NCBI GenBank assembly: GCA_002067555.1
Contig: MVQQ01000089.1
Coordinates: 1-8,359, forward strand
Direction: 5' to 3'
Length of the DNA stretch: 8,359 bases
DNA from: Syntrophorhabdus sp. PtaB.Bin184
GTDB lineage: Bacteria; Desulfobacterota; Syntrophorhabdia; Syntrophorhabdales; Syntrophorhabdaceae
This document shows positions 1 to 6,201 of this stretch, piece after piece; the stretch's first letter is position 1, and every line of letters starts with the position of its first letter. The notes beneath the pieces are model-generated. The model was not told where the DNA came from. It searched no databases and worked only from the letters and a program-made list of their open reading frames with translations. Made by a program: the position numbers and the translations under genes.

Positions 1-1
1 A

Positions 2-40
2 ATCGCGGAGAAAGAGATTTCCGTTCTTTATGGAGGATAG
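2..40 (+). CDS. Probable 3' end of an upstream gene (partial)
   Basis: Reading from base 2, the sequence stays open for 12 codons (IAEKEISVLYGG) and ends at a TAG at 38-40, directly against the trpS ATG at 41. The composition is protein-like, and a stop that abuts the next start fits the tight packing seen in the rest of the window. The fragment is too short to identify the product. If it is real, the trpS ribosome binding site lies inside this reading frame and the two genes are probably co-transcribed. Frame 3 also ends here, at a TGA at 42-44, and cannot be excluded. Confidence 0.35.
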   Translation: MAEKEISVLYGG

Positions 41-1024
41 ATGAAGCGGATCTTCAGCGGGATACAGCCAACGGGTGAGATACATCTCGGCAACTATGTC
101 GGCGCTATCAGGAACTGGGCATATCTTCAGGACGACTACGACTGTATCTTTTGTGTTGTCGACTATCACGCCATAACGATCGAGTACCCCGTGGAGGAGA
201 TGAAAAGACGCACCCTTGACACGGCCATCATTCTCCTTGCCTGCGGGCTTACACCGGAGAGATCGAAGATCTTCGTCCAGTCCCATGTCCCGGAGCATAC
301 CGAGTTGGCCTGGATATTCAACACCGTCACTCCCATAGGCGAAGTCGAACGGATGACACAGTTCAAGGATAAGGCGAGGCAACACCGGGCAAACATCAAC
401 ATGGGGCTCATGGATTATCCCGTGCTCCAGGCGGCCGACATCCTGCTCTACAAGGCTGGCTACGTCCCCGTGGGAGAAGACCAGGTCCAGCACATCGAGC
501 TTTGCCGCGAGGTGGCGCGGAAATTCAACACTCGCTTCACACCCATATTCCCCGAACCCGAGGAGTTGCTGTCGATGGCCCCGAGAATACTCGGCGTTGA
601 CGGCCAGTCGAAGATGTCGAAGAGCCTGGGGAATTACATCGGCGTCCTTGAAGAGGACGATGTAGTGTGGGAAAAACTCCGTACGGCCGTGACCGACGTG
701 AACCGCGTGCGCAGGAAAGATCCCGGCAACCCCGAGGTATGCAACATCTACACCATCCACCGAGCCTTCTCCGACAATGCCATGCTTATCGAGATCGACA
801 GGGGCTGCACGTCGGCGGGCATCGGGTGCATCGACTGCAAGAAGATGCTCTTCGAGAATGTGAAGAGAGAGTTGACACCCGTGCGCGAGAAGGCGCGCGA
901 GCTCGAGAAGAACATGGACTACGTCGTCGACGTCCTCGAGAAGGGGGCCGACGCCTGCAGGGAGATCGCCCACGCCACGATGGAAGAGGTCCGTGCAACC
1001 CTGGGGCTGTATCCTCCCCGGTAG
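41..1024 (+). CDS. trpS: Tryptophanyl-tRNA synthetase, [4Fe-4S]-cluster type
   Basis: Cytoplasmic class Ic aminoacyl-tRNA synthetase that charges tRNA-Trp with tryptophan using ATP. The 327 residues match the usual bacterial length. The HIGH-type signature is HLGN at residues 15-18 within SGIQPTGEIHLGNY. The family stretch MDYPVLQAADILLY is near 124-137, VGEDQVQHIEL follows at about 144-154, and the KMSKS loop is at 191-195. A GGAGG at 32-36 supports the ATG at 41. The C-terminal half carries Cys234, Cys256, Cys263 and Cys266, spaced C-x21-C-x6-C-x2-C. This closely resembles the [4Fe-4S] motif described for Thermotoga maritima TrpRS (C-x22-C-x6-C-x2-C) and sits in a similar context (GCTSAGIGCIDCKK). 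Such a cluster suits an anaerobic lifestyle. Identity is secure; cluster binding is inferred from the motif. Confidence 0.97.
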   Translation: MKRIFSGIQPTGEIHLGNYVGAIRNWAYLQDDYDCIFCVVDYHAITIEYPVEEMKRRTLDTAIILLACGLTPERSKIFVQSHVPEHTELAWIFNTVTPIGEVERMTQFKDKARQHRANINMGLMDYPVLQAADILLYKAGYVPVGEDQVQHIELCREVARKFNTRFTPIFPEPEELLSMAPRILGVDGQSKMSKSLGNYIGVLEEDDVVWEKLRTAVTDVNRVRRKDPGNPEVCNIYTIHRAFSDNAMLIEIDRGCTSAGIGCIDCKKMLFENVKRELTPVREKARELEKNMDYVVDVLEKGADACREIAHATMEEVRATLGLYPPR

Positions 1025-1034
1025 GGCTTTTTTT
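999..1034 (+). terminator. Candidate imperfect intrinsic terminator after trpS
   Basis: CCCT (999-1002) can pair with AGGG (1023-1026), and inside it GGGG (1003-1006) can pair with CCCC (1016-1019). That leaves a nine-base loop and a three-base bulge (GGT, 1020-1022). A seven-T run follows at 1028-1034. The stem overlaps the last codons and stop of trpS. The bulge makes the hairpin weak, so partial read-through is plausible. Confidence 0.4.
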
Positions 1035-1053
1035 CGCGTCCGCCTCCCACGGG

Positions 1054-1082
1054 TTGACATTTTGCTTTCGTGCCTTTAATAT
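1054..1082 (+). promoter_or_regulatory. Candidate sigma-70-type promoter before the FtsB-like gene
   Basis: A perfect -35 hexamer TTGACA (1054-1059) is followed after 17 bases by TAATAT (1077-1082, four of six matches to TATAAT). TTTAAT at 1075-1080 matches five of six but with 15-bp spacing. The element lies just after the candidate trpS terminator, in an otherwise featureless gap. Either -10 would place the transcription start only about 2-5 bases before the ATG at 1092, which would remove much of the ribosome binding site, so the promoter remains a candidate. Confidence 0.45.
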
Positions 1083-1091
1083 AGAGGAAGC

Positions 1092-1370
1092 ATGGCAGAA
1101 AACCCCGTAAAGAGATACGGATTTATAATCTTTCTCTCAACCATTTTCTTTCACCTTATTCTCATGGACGGTGGAATCTACGACCTTTTGAAGGTCAAAC
1201 TGAAGGCCAGAACGGCCAGGCTGGCCATCATGCAGATGGAGGATGAAAACACGGCACTCTCACGGGAACTTCGCAGGATACGCGAGGACGACCGGTATCT
1301 CGAAGAGATGGTCAGAAAGAAATACGGTCTTGTGCGAGAAGGGGAAAAGGTATACAGGATTGAACAATGA
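1092..1370 (+). CDS. FtsB/DivIC-like septum formation initiator protein
   Basis: A 92-residue single-pass inner-membrane protein of the DivIC/FtsB type, which in other bacteria bridges divisome proteins such as FtsL and FtsQ/DivIB. A short charged N-terminus precedes one hydrophobic segment at about residues 9-25 (YGFIIFLSTIFFHLILM). A polar, leucine-rich coiled coil follows at about 33-68. The C-terminal family signature is RYLEEMVRKKYGLVREGEKV, near residues 69-88. Length and architecture are normal for the family. An AGAGGA at 1083-1088 supports the ATG at 1092. The stop TGA overlaps the next gene's start as ATGA, indicating translational coupling to the radical SAM gene. I leave the gene symbol open because FtsB and DivIC cannot be separated by eye. 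Confidence 0.85.
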   Translation: MAENPVKRYGFIIFLSTIFFHLILMDGGIYDLLKVKLKARTARLAIMQMEDENTALSRELRRIREDDRYLEEMVRKKYGLVREGEKVYRIEQ

Positions 1371-2242
1371 AATACGAAGGAACGATCTACAGGCCGCCGA
1401 GCGAGGCGGACAGTCTTATCCTCCAGGTAACCATCGGTTGCTCCCACAACAAATGCACATTCTGCGGCTCCTTTAAAGAAAAGAAATTCCGGGTACGCTC
1501 CTTCGAGGAAATAGCCGAGGACGTGAACGAGGCAAAGCAATATGCGCGCTACATCAGGAAGGTCTTTCTCGCCGACGGCGACGCCTTGATCATCCCCCAG
1601 AAAAGGCTCCTGCCTATCGTTGAGCTCGTCAGGGATGCCTTTCCGAAGATGGAACGCATAGGCATCTACGGGAACACGAAATCGATCCTGAAAAAATCCG
1701 TGGAAGACCTGAAGGTCCTCAAGGAACTCGGGGTCGGCATCATCTACCTTGGCGTGGAGTCGGGAGACCAGATTGTCCTCGACAGGGTCTGCAAGGGAAC
1801 GACCCTTGACAGGACGGCCGAGGCCGCGAAGAGGGTGAAAGACGCGGGCATACTCCTTTCCGTGACCGTCCTTCTGGGACTCGGGGGGGTGGAGCGAAGC
1901 AGGATCCATGCGGAAGAGACGGGAAAGTTCTTAAGCAGGATCGAGCCCGATTACGCAGGGGCGTTGAGCGTCATCGTCGTGCCCGGCACGGTGCTCGCCG
2001 ATGAGATCAAGAGGGGCGAGTTTGTCGTTCCCGATCCCTACATGCTCCTTGAAGAGCTCTATATCATGATCCAGAACACGAATGTGCAACACACCTACTT
2101 CGCGTCGAACCATGCCTCGAACTATCTTCCCGTCAAGGCCTGGCTCCCTGAAGAGAAAGAGAAGACGCTCAAGGCCATACAGCATGTCCTCGCTGAGCGC
2201 GATCCTTCCATGCTCAGGCCCGAGTTCATGAGGGCACTCTGA
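1367..2242 (+). CDS. Radical SAM protein of unknown function with a CX4CX2C cluster motif
   Basis: A 291-residue cytoplasmic radical SAM enzyme. The N-terminus (IYRPPSEADSLILQVTIGC) leads straight into the cluster motif C25-SHNK-C30-TF-C33. The spacing is therefore CX4CX2C rather than the canonical CX3CX2C; from memory, GCSHNxCTFC is typical of this COG1032-like uncharacterised family. A glycine-containing stretch after the first helix, LGVESGDQIVLDR near residues 127-139, resembles the SAM-binding region of related proteins. No B12-binding or other accessory domain is visible. The start overlaps the previous stop (ATGA), and the thioesterase gene begins two bases after this gene ends. A G7 tract lies at 1883-1889 inside the gene. 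The substrate cannot be inferred from the sequence. Confidence 0.85.
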   Translation: MKYEGTIYRPPSEADSLILQVTIGCSHNKCTFCGSFKEKKFRVRSFEEIAEDVNEAKQYARYIRKVFLADGDALIIPQKRLLPIVELVRDAFPKMERIGIYGNTKSILKKSVEDLKVLKELGVGIIYLGVESGDQIVLDRVCKGTTLDRTAEAAKRVKDAGILLSVTVLLGLGGVERSRIHAEETGKFLSRIEPDYAGALSVIVVPGTVLADEIKRGEFVVPDPYMLLEELYIMIQNTNVQHTYFASNHASNYLPVKAWLPEEKEKTLKAIQHVLAERDPSMLRPEFMRAL

Positions 2243-2244
2243 CC

Positions 2245-2685
2245 ATGTCGGGGCAGGAAAAGGACCGGACCAGGGACGACGGGGGGTTCATCGACGTACC
2301 GGTGCGTGTCCGCTACGCCGACACCGACAGGATGGGCATCGTCTACTACGGGAACTACCCGGCCTTCTTCGAGATTGGACGCAGCGAGTACATGAGGCAA
2401 AAAGGTTACCCCTACAGGGACCTGGAGGACCTGGGATACCACTTTGTTGTCGTCGGTCTCGAGGCCAGATACTACAATTCGGCAACCTACGACGATGTCC
2501 TCATTGTGAAGACCCGTGTGACTGAACTCAAGTCGCGGGGCATCACCTTCCACTATGTGGTAACGAGGGACGGGACCCTCGTTGTAGAGGGATCGACAAA
2601 GCATATCTGTGTGAATACCGACAAGAAGCCGGTCACGATACCACAGAAACTCATAGAAATCTTCCGAGATGGCACAGCCGGATAG
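2245..2685 (+). CDS. YbgC/FadM-like acyl-CoA thioesterase (hotdog fold)
   Basis: A 146-residue hotdog-fold thioesterase of the 4-hydroxybenzoyl-CoA thioesterase/YbgC type, which hydrolyses acyl-CoA thioesters in the cytoplasm. The active-site block is RVRYADTDRMGIVYYGNY at residues 21-38, with Asp28 at the position of the family's catalytic aspartate. A helix (FFEIGRSEYMR) follows, as in YbgC. About 15 charged residues precede the domain. YbgC usually accompanies tol-pal genes, but here it lies between a radical SAM gene and a heptosyltransferase. Its last 17 bases overlap the next gene, so it is probably translationally coupled to the LPS block. The ATG at 2245 follows the preceding stop by two bases, with a modest AGGG at 2231-2234. 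The acyl substrate is unknown. Confidence 0.88.
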   Translation: MSGQEKDRTRDDGGFIDVPVRVRYADTDRMGIVYYGNYPAFFEIGRSEYMRQKGYPYRDLEDLGYHFVVVGLEARYYNSATYDDVLIVKTRVTELKSRGITFHYVVTRDGTLVVEGSTKHICVNTDKKPVTIPQKLIEIFRDGTAG

Positions 2686-3730
2686 TATCCTCGTCATTCG
2701 GCTGAGCTCCCTCGGTGATGTCCTGATGAGCGTGCCGGCGGTGAGGGCCCTGAGACAGCGCTTTCCCGGGGCGCACATCTCGTGGCTCGCCGAAGGCTCC
2801 GTCACGGGGATCCTGGCACATCAGGATTTCATCGATGAAGTCATCTTCTTTCCCCGGGCGGCCCTCACGAGACATCTCAAATCGGGTCATTTCGCGACAG
2901 AGGCCTATATTCTCCGCGATTTCCTGAGGGACCTCCGCAAGCGGGAATACGACTGCATCCTCGACCTTCACGGCATCGCCAAGAGCGTGGCCCTCATGAG
3001 GCTGGCGCGGGGGAAAAGACGGATAGGGTTCGGCAAGACATTCGCAAAGGACATGAGCCACCTTTTCTATGGAGAAAAAGTGGAGGGGACGGAGAAGAGG
3101 ATCCACAAGGTGGAGCGAAACATGCTTGCCGCCCGCTATCTCGGATGCGGGGACCCCCCCGGGGACGCACCCCTTCACGTGCACGACAGTGCCCGGGCGT
3201 ACATAGACGACTTCCTCGGATCACACGGCATCACCCCCCCTGTCATAGCCGTGAACCCCTTTGCCAGCAGGGATTCCACATTCAAGAGATGGCCTCTCGA
3301 ACGCTACGCGGACCTTATCGGGATGATACGGCGGGAGCGAATGGGCAGCGTCATAATCATCTGGGGACCGGGCGAACGCGAAGAAGCGCAGAGGCTCGCC
3401 GCGATGGTGGGAGACGGGGCCAGGCTCGCCTGCCAAACTGACATCGCACAGCTCTACGCCCTTCTCTCGCGGAGCGCCGTTTACATCGGGGGAGACACGG
3501 GAACGACCCACCTCGCATCCGCCGCCGGCGTCCCCGTCCTGTGCCTCTTCGGACCCACCGATTTCATCGTCAACCGCCCATACTCGAAGAACAGCGTCGT
3601 AATACGGAAGGATGTCCCCTGCAGCCCCTGTAAGAGAAAGGATTGCAGGACCCGGGAGTGTCTCATGACCATATCTTCCGACGAGGTCTTTGAGGCGCTC
3701 AGAAAAATCACTTTCAGGAAAAGGGCTTAA
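2669..3730 (+). CDS. waaC: GT9 LPS heptosyltransferase, WaaC (HepI)-like
   Basis: A 353-residue family 9, GT-B fold glycosyltransferase, expected at the inner face of the inner membrane and predicted to transfer heptose from ADP-heptose to Kdo-lipid A. The N-terminal signature LSSLGDVLMSVPAVRALR is at residues 12-29; Asp17 aligns with the conserved GT9 aspartate. DLHGIAKSVAL and the later HLFYGEKVEGTEKRIHKVER stretch resemble the corresponding parts of E. coli WaaC. The donor-binding motif GGDTGTTHLASAAGVP begins at 274. The C-terminus carries Cys318, 321, 326 and 331 (C-x2-C-x4-C-x4-C), absent from E. coli WaaC. The gene overlaps the thioesterase by 17 bases, and the next gene starts four bases after its stop. 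Two C7 tracts (3154-3160, 3234-3240) lie in it. GT9 membership is secure; the HepI assignment is tentative. Confidence 0.8.
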   Translation: MAQPDSILVIRLSSLGDVLMSVPAVRALRQRFPGAHISWLAEGSVTGILAHQDFIDEVIFFPRAALTRHLKSGHFATEAYILRDFLRDLRKREYDCILDLHGIAKSVALMRLARGKRRIGFGKTFAKDMSHLFYGEKVEGTEKRIHKVERNMLAARYLGCGDPPGDAPLHVHDSARAYIDDFLGSHGITPPVIAVNPFASRDSTFKRWPLERYADLIGMIRRERMGSVIIIWGPGEREEAQRLAAMVGDGARLACQTDIAQLYALLSRSAVYIGGDTGTTHLASAAGVPVLCLFGPTDFIVNRPYSKNSVVIRKDVPCSPCKRKDCRTRECLMTISSDEVFEALRKITFRKRA

Positions 3731-3734
3731 AGGC

Positions 3735-5237
3735 ATGCGCGCTCTCTTCATCTATCCCAACATCAACACCCAGGTCGGGTTCAACTACGGCATCTCCTAC
3801 ATTTCCGGTTTCCTCAGATCGAGGGGCATCGAGACAGGACTCCTCAACATCAACGAGAAACTCGGCTATCCCCTCGACCTAAAGAGGATCAGGAACGATG
3901 TCCTCGCCTTCAACCCCGACATCATCGGTTTCTCCGTCCTCACCAACCAGTACAAGTACGCCCTTGATATAGCACGGGATATCAAGACCTATTCTGCTGT
4001 GCCCATCCTTTTCGGCGGCATCCACGTCACGATGGACCCCATGGAAACGCTCATGCGCGACGAGGTCGATCTCATATGTGTCGGCGAGGGAGAGGAGGCC
4101 ATCGCCGAACTGATCGAGAAGGGCGACCCCAGGGGCATCGCGAACATAGGCCGCAAGGAGGAGGGCAGGCCTGTCATCGAGCCGCTGCGTCCCTACGAGG
4201 ATATAGCGAACCTTCCTTTCAAGGACTACGAAATCTTCGATTTCCAGAGGCTGATAGACGCGAAGGACGGGTGGGTGGGTCTCACGGCATCGCGGGGCTG
4301 CCCCTTCCGGTGCACCTATTGTCTCAATCACAAGATCATAGAGGTCTACAAGGGAAGCGGCCATCTCCCGCGGGGTTACATCAGGAGGCACACGGTGGAC
4401 CAGATGATCTCCGAGATCGAATACCTCCTCGGCCGCTATTCCGGAATAAAGATGTTCATCTTCGACGATGACATCTTCACCTTCGACAAGGTCTGGTTGA
4501 GGGAGTTCACCGAAAGATACAGAGCGGTCACGGACACAAGCTTCGTCTGCAACGCCCACGCCCGCGTCTTCGACGAAGAGACGGCTGAGATCTTGAAGGG
4601 CGCGGGATGCCGCATCGTCAAGTTCGGCCTCGAAAGCGGCAGCGACAGGATACGCCGCAAGGTCTTAAGCCGCTACATGACGAACAGACATATCGAGGAC
4701 GCCTTCGCCGTCGCCCACAGGCACGGGCTTCACACGTCGGCCTTCGTGATGCTCGGTCTTCCCCACGAGACGATCGGGGACATCAAGGAAACAGTGGATC
4801 TCCTCGCATCCATCAAGCCGGGACGTTTCCGCTGGTCCCTCTTCTTTCCCTTCGTGGGGACAAAGGCGTACAACATCGCCCTTTCCTCGGGACAGGTGGA
4901 CCTCAAAGAAATGGAAAGGCTCGACAATTTCACCGACGAGACCTGCATGAGGCTAGGCCCCGACGTGGACCTTTACTGCGACAAGGTCAAGAGCCTGCTG
5001 TGCGCCTTCGTCAACGCACGCACAGGGTTGGAACACACCGAAGGCTTCCGGCGTCTCGTGGAAGAGATCGAGAATATGGACGAGAAAACCTGGCGAGAAA
5101 AGAAGGAGAGTATCCTCGACAGGGTGGAGAAGCTCAACGAAGAAATGGAAAAATCGGGAGGACTCCATTATACTGTGAGATACAATCCTTTTATGGGCGT
5201 GCGAAGTGACTGGAAAGACGATAGTATATCTGCCTAA
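3735..5237 (+). CDS. B12-binding-type radical SAM protein in the LPS core operon
   Basis: A 500-residue cytoplasmic protein with two recognisable domains. Residues 1 to about 130 look like a cobalamin-binding Rossmann domain (MRALFIYPNINTQVGFNYG, then NPDIIGFSVLT, LFGGIHVTMDP and DLICVGEGEEAI). The DxHxxG motif of methionine synthase is not seen, as in many radical SAM members. The radical SAM domain follows, with the cluster motif C189-PFR-C193-TY-C196 and the SAM-binding GLESGSD stretch. The C-terminal tail of about 100 residues is charged, helical-looking and unassigned. Class relatives include methyltransferases and ring-forming or rearranging enzymes. I prefer ATG 3735, four bases after the previous stop and preceded by AAAGG, over an upstream TTG at 3690 inside waaC. 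The gene overlaps waaF by 32 bases. Co-location with heptosyltransferases suggests an LPS or lipid substrate, but this is unproven. Confidence 0.85.
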   Translation: MRALFIYPNINTQVGFNYGISYISGFLRSRGIETGLLNINEKLGYPLDLKRIRNDVLAFNPDIIGFSVLTNQYKYALDIARDIKTYSAVPILFGGIHVTMDPMETLMRDEVDLICVGEGEEAIAELIEKGDPRGIANIGRKEEGRPVIEPLRPYEDIANLPFKDYEIFDFQRLIDAKDGWVGLTASRGCPFRCTYCLNHKIIEVYKGSGHLPRGYIRRHTVDQMISEIEYLLGRYSGIKMFIFDDDIFTFDKVWLREFTERYRAVTDTSFVCNAHARVFDEETAEILKGAGCRIVKFGLESGSDRIRRKVLSRYMTNRHIEDAFAVAHRHGLHTSAFVMLGLPHETIGDIKETVDLLASIKPGRFRWSLFFPFVGTKAYNIALSSGQVDLKEMERLDNFTDETCMRLGPDVDLYCDKVKSLLCAFVNARTGLEHTEGFRRLVEEIENMDEKTWREKKESILDRVEKLNEEMEKSGGLHYTVRYNPFMGVRSDWKDDSISA

Positions 5238-6201
5238 CTGGCTGGGCGACATGGTGATGGCCGTCCCTTTCCTTCACGCCCTCCGGCAGCACGCGCAGGA
5301 CGAAATATGGGCCATGGGAAAGGAAAGCGCCATCCATCTGTACAACGGGCTCGACCTCTTCGACCGTTTCGTTCCCATCCGGGGCAATGGCCTGGGTCTC
5401 TTCTTTGAAACCACGAACAGGCTCAACAGGGCGGGATTCGCCCGGGCCGTCGCCCTACCCCATTCGTTCAGATCGGCTCTTTTCTTCTTCAACCTGAGGG
5501 TGCGCGACGTCGTGGGGTATGCCCGGAACAGGCGGGGCTTCATGCTGAACGTGAAGGTCCCCGAGACGAAAGAGCTACAATCCACCGTCGAACACTACCT
5601 CAGGATCGCGGACACGCTCGGGGTGCCGCGGACTATCGAAGCGCCCATCCTCGCCGTGTCGGCCGACGAGGAGAAAAAATTCGACCAGGAGTTCTCGGAC
5701 ATGAGGAGACCTTACGCCGTCATGATAGTGGGTGCCCAGTACGGCCCCTCGAAATGCTGGCCCGCGGCGTATTTCTCCGAACTCGCCGACGAGATCATCG
5801 AAAGGTATGACATGAACGTCTACATGCTTCCCGGCAGGAACGAAGAGGACCTTGCCCGCAGGGTCCACGAGAGAATACACGCCGGCGACCGCGCCGGGAT
5901 CAGATCGATGAACATACGAGATATGAAGGTGTGCCTGTCACGGGCGGCCTTCGTCGTCAGCAACGATACCGGCCCGCGCCACATCTCCGCGGCGCTGTCC
6001 GTCCCGACCGTCGTCCTTGCCGGGCCGATGGACGAACGTTACACCGCCTACCCGGGGAGATCGACGCGCGTCGTCTCGAAGGACATGGCCTGCCGTCCCT
6101 GCAACAAGAAGAAGTGCGACGGGAACCATGAGTGCATGACGGGCATAAAGCCGGGGGAGATCGCTGAAATCGTGGGGGATATCCTTGAAGAAAGAGCCTG
6201 A
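5206..6201 (+). CDS. waaF: LPS heptosyltransferase II (WaaF/RfaF-like, GT9)
   Basis: A 331-residue GT9 enzyme predicted to add the second L,D-heptose to the LPS inner core from ADP-heptose. The N-terminal motif LPNWLGDMVMAVPFLHAL is the WaaF-type start, with Asp15 at the conserved position. ALPHSFRSALFFF near residues 83-95 and VGAQYGPSKCWP match WaaF's PNSFKSAL and GAEFGPAKRWP. The donor-site motif NDTGPRHISAAL begins at residue 253. The C-terminus has Cys296, 299, 304 and 310 (C-x2-C-x4-C-x5-C), echoing the WaaC-like paralogue upstream. The GTG at 5206 is the only start that keeps the conserved N-terminus. It lies 32 bases inside the preceding gene and lacks a strong Shine-Dalgarno, so coupling is likely. 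The 3' end overlaps the rfaE1 TTG start by 17 bases. Confidence 0.9.
   Translation: MTGKTIVYLPNWLGDMVMAVPFLHALRQHAQDEIWAMGKESAIHLYNGLDLFDRFVPIRGNGLGLFFETTNRLNRAGFARAVALPHSFRSALFFFNLRVRDVVGYARNRRGFMLNVKVPETKELQSTVEHYLRIADTLGVPRTIEAPILAVSADEEKKFDQEFSDMRRPYAVMIVGAQYGPSKCWPAAYFSELADEIIERYDMNVYMLPGRNEEDLARRVHERIHAGDRAGIRSMNIRDMKVCLSRAAFVVSNDTGPRHISAALSVPTVVLAGPMDERYTAYPGRSTRVVSKDMACRPCNKKKCDGNHECMTGIKPGEIAEIVGDILEERA

Noticed and set aside
1178..1909. Long minus-strand open frame of 243 codons opposite the FtsB-like and radical SAM genes
   Set aside because: It is antisense to two convincing genes, has no recognisable motif and no good start signal, and such open antisense frames are expected in GC-rich DNA.
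2122..3184. Overlapping minus-strand open frames (227 and 177 codons) opposite the thioesterase and waaC
   Set aside because: They mirror strongly coding + strand genes, overlap one another, and show only low-complexity Arg/Pro/His-rich composition.
3690..3734. Upstream TTG start adding 15 residues to the B12-type radical SAM protein
   Set aside because: MRALFIYPN at 3735 is the usual start of this domain, a purine-rich AAAGG precedes it, and the extension lies inside the conserved end of waaC.
3879..4559. Minus-strand open frame of 226 codons opposite the B12-type radical SAM gene
   Set aside because: The + strand frame has clear catalytic motifs here; the antisense frame has none.
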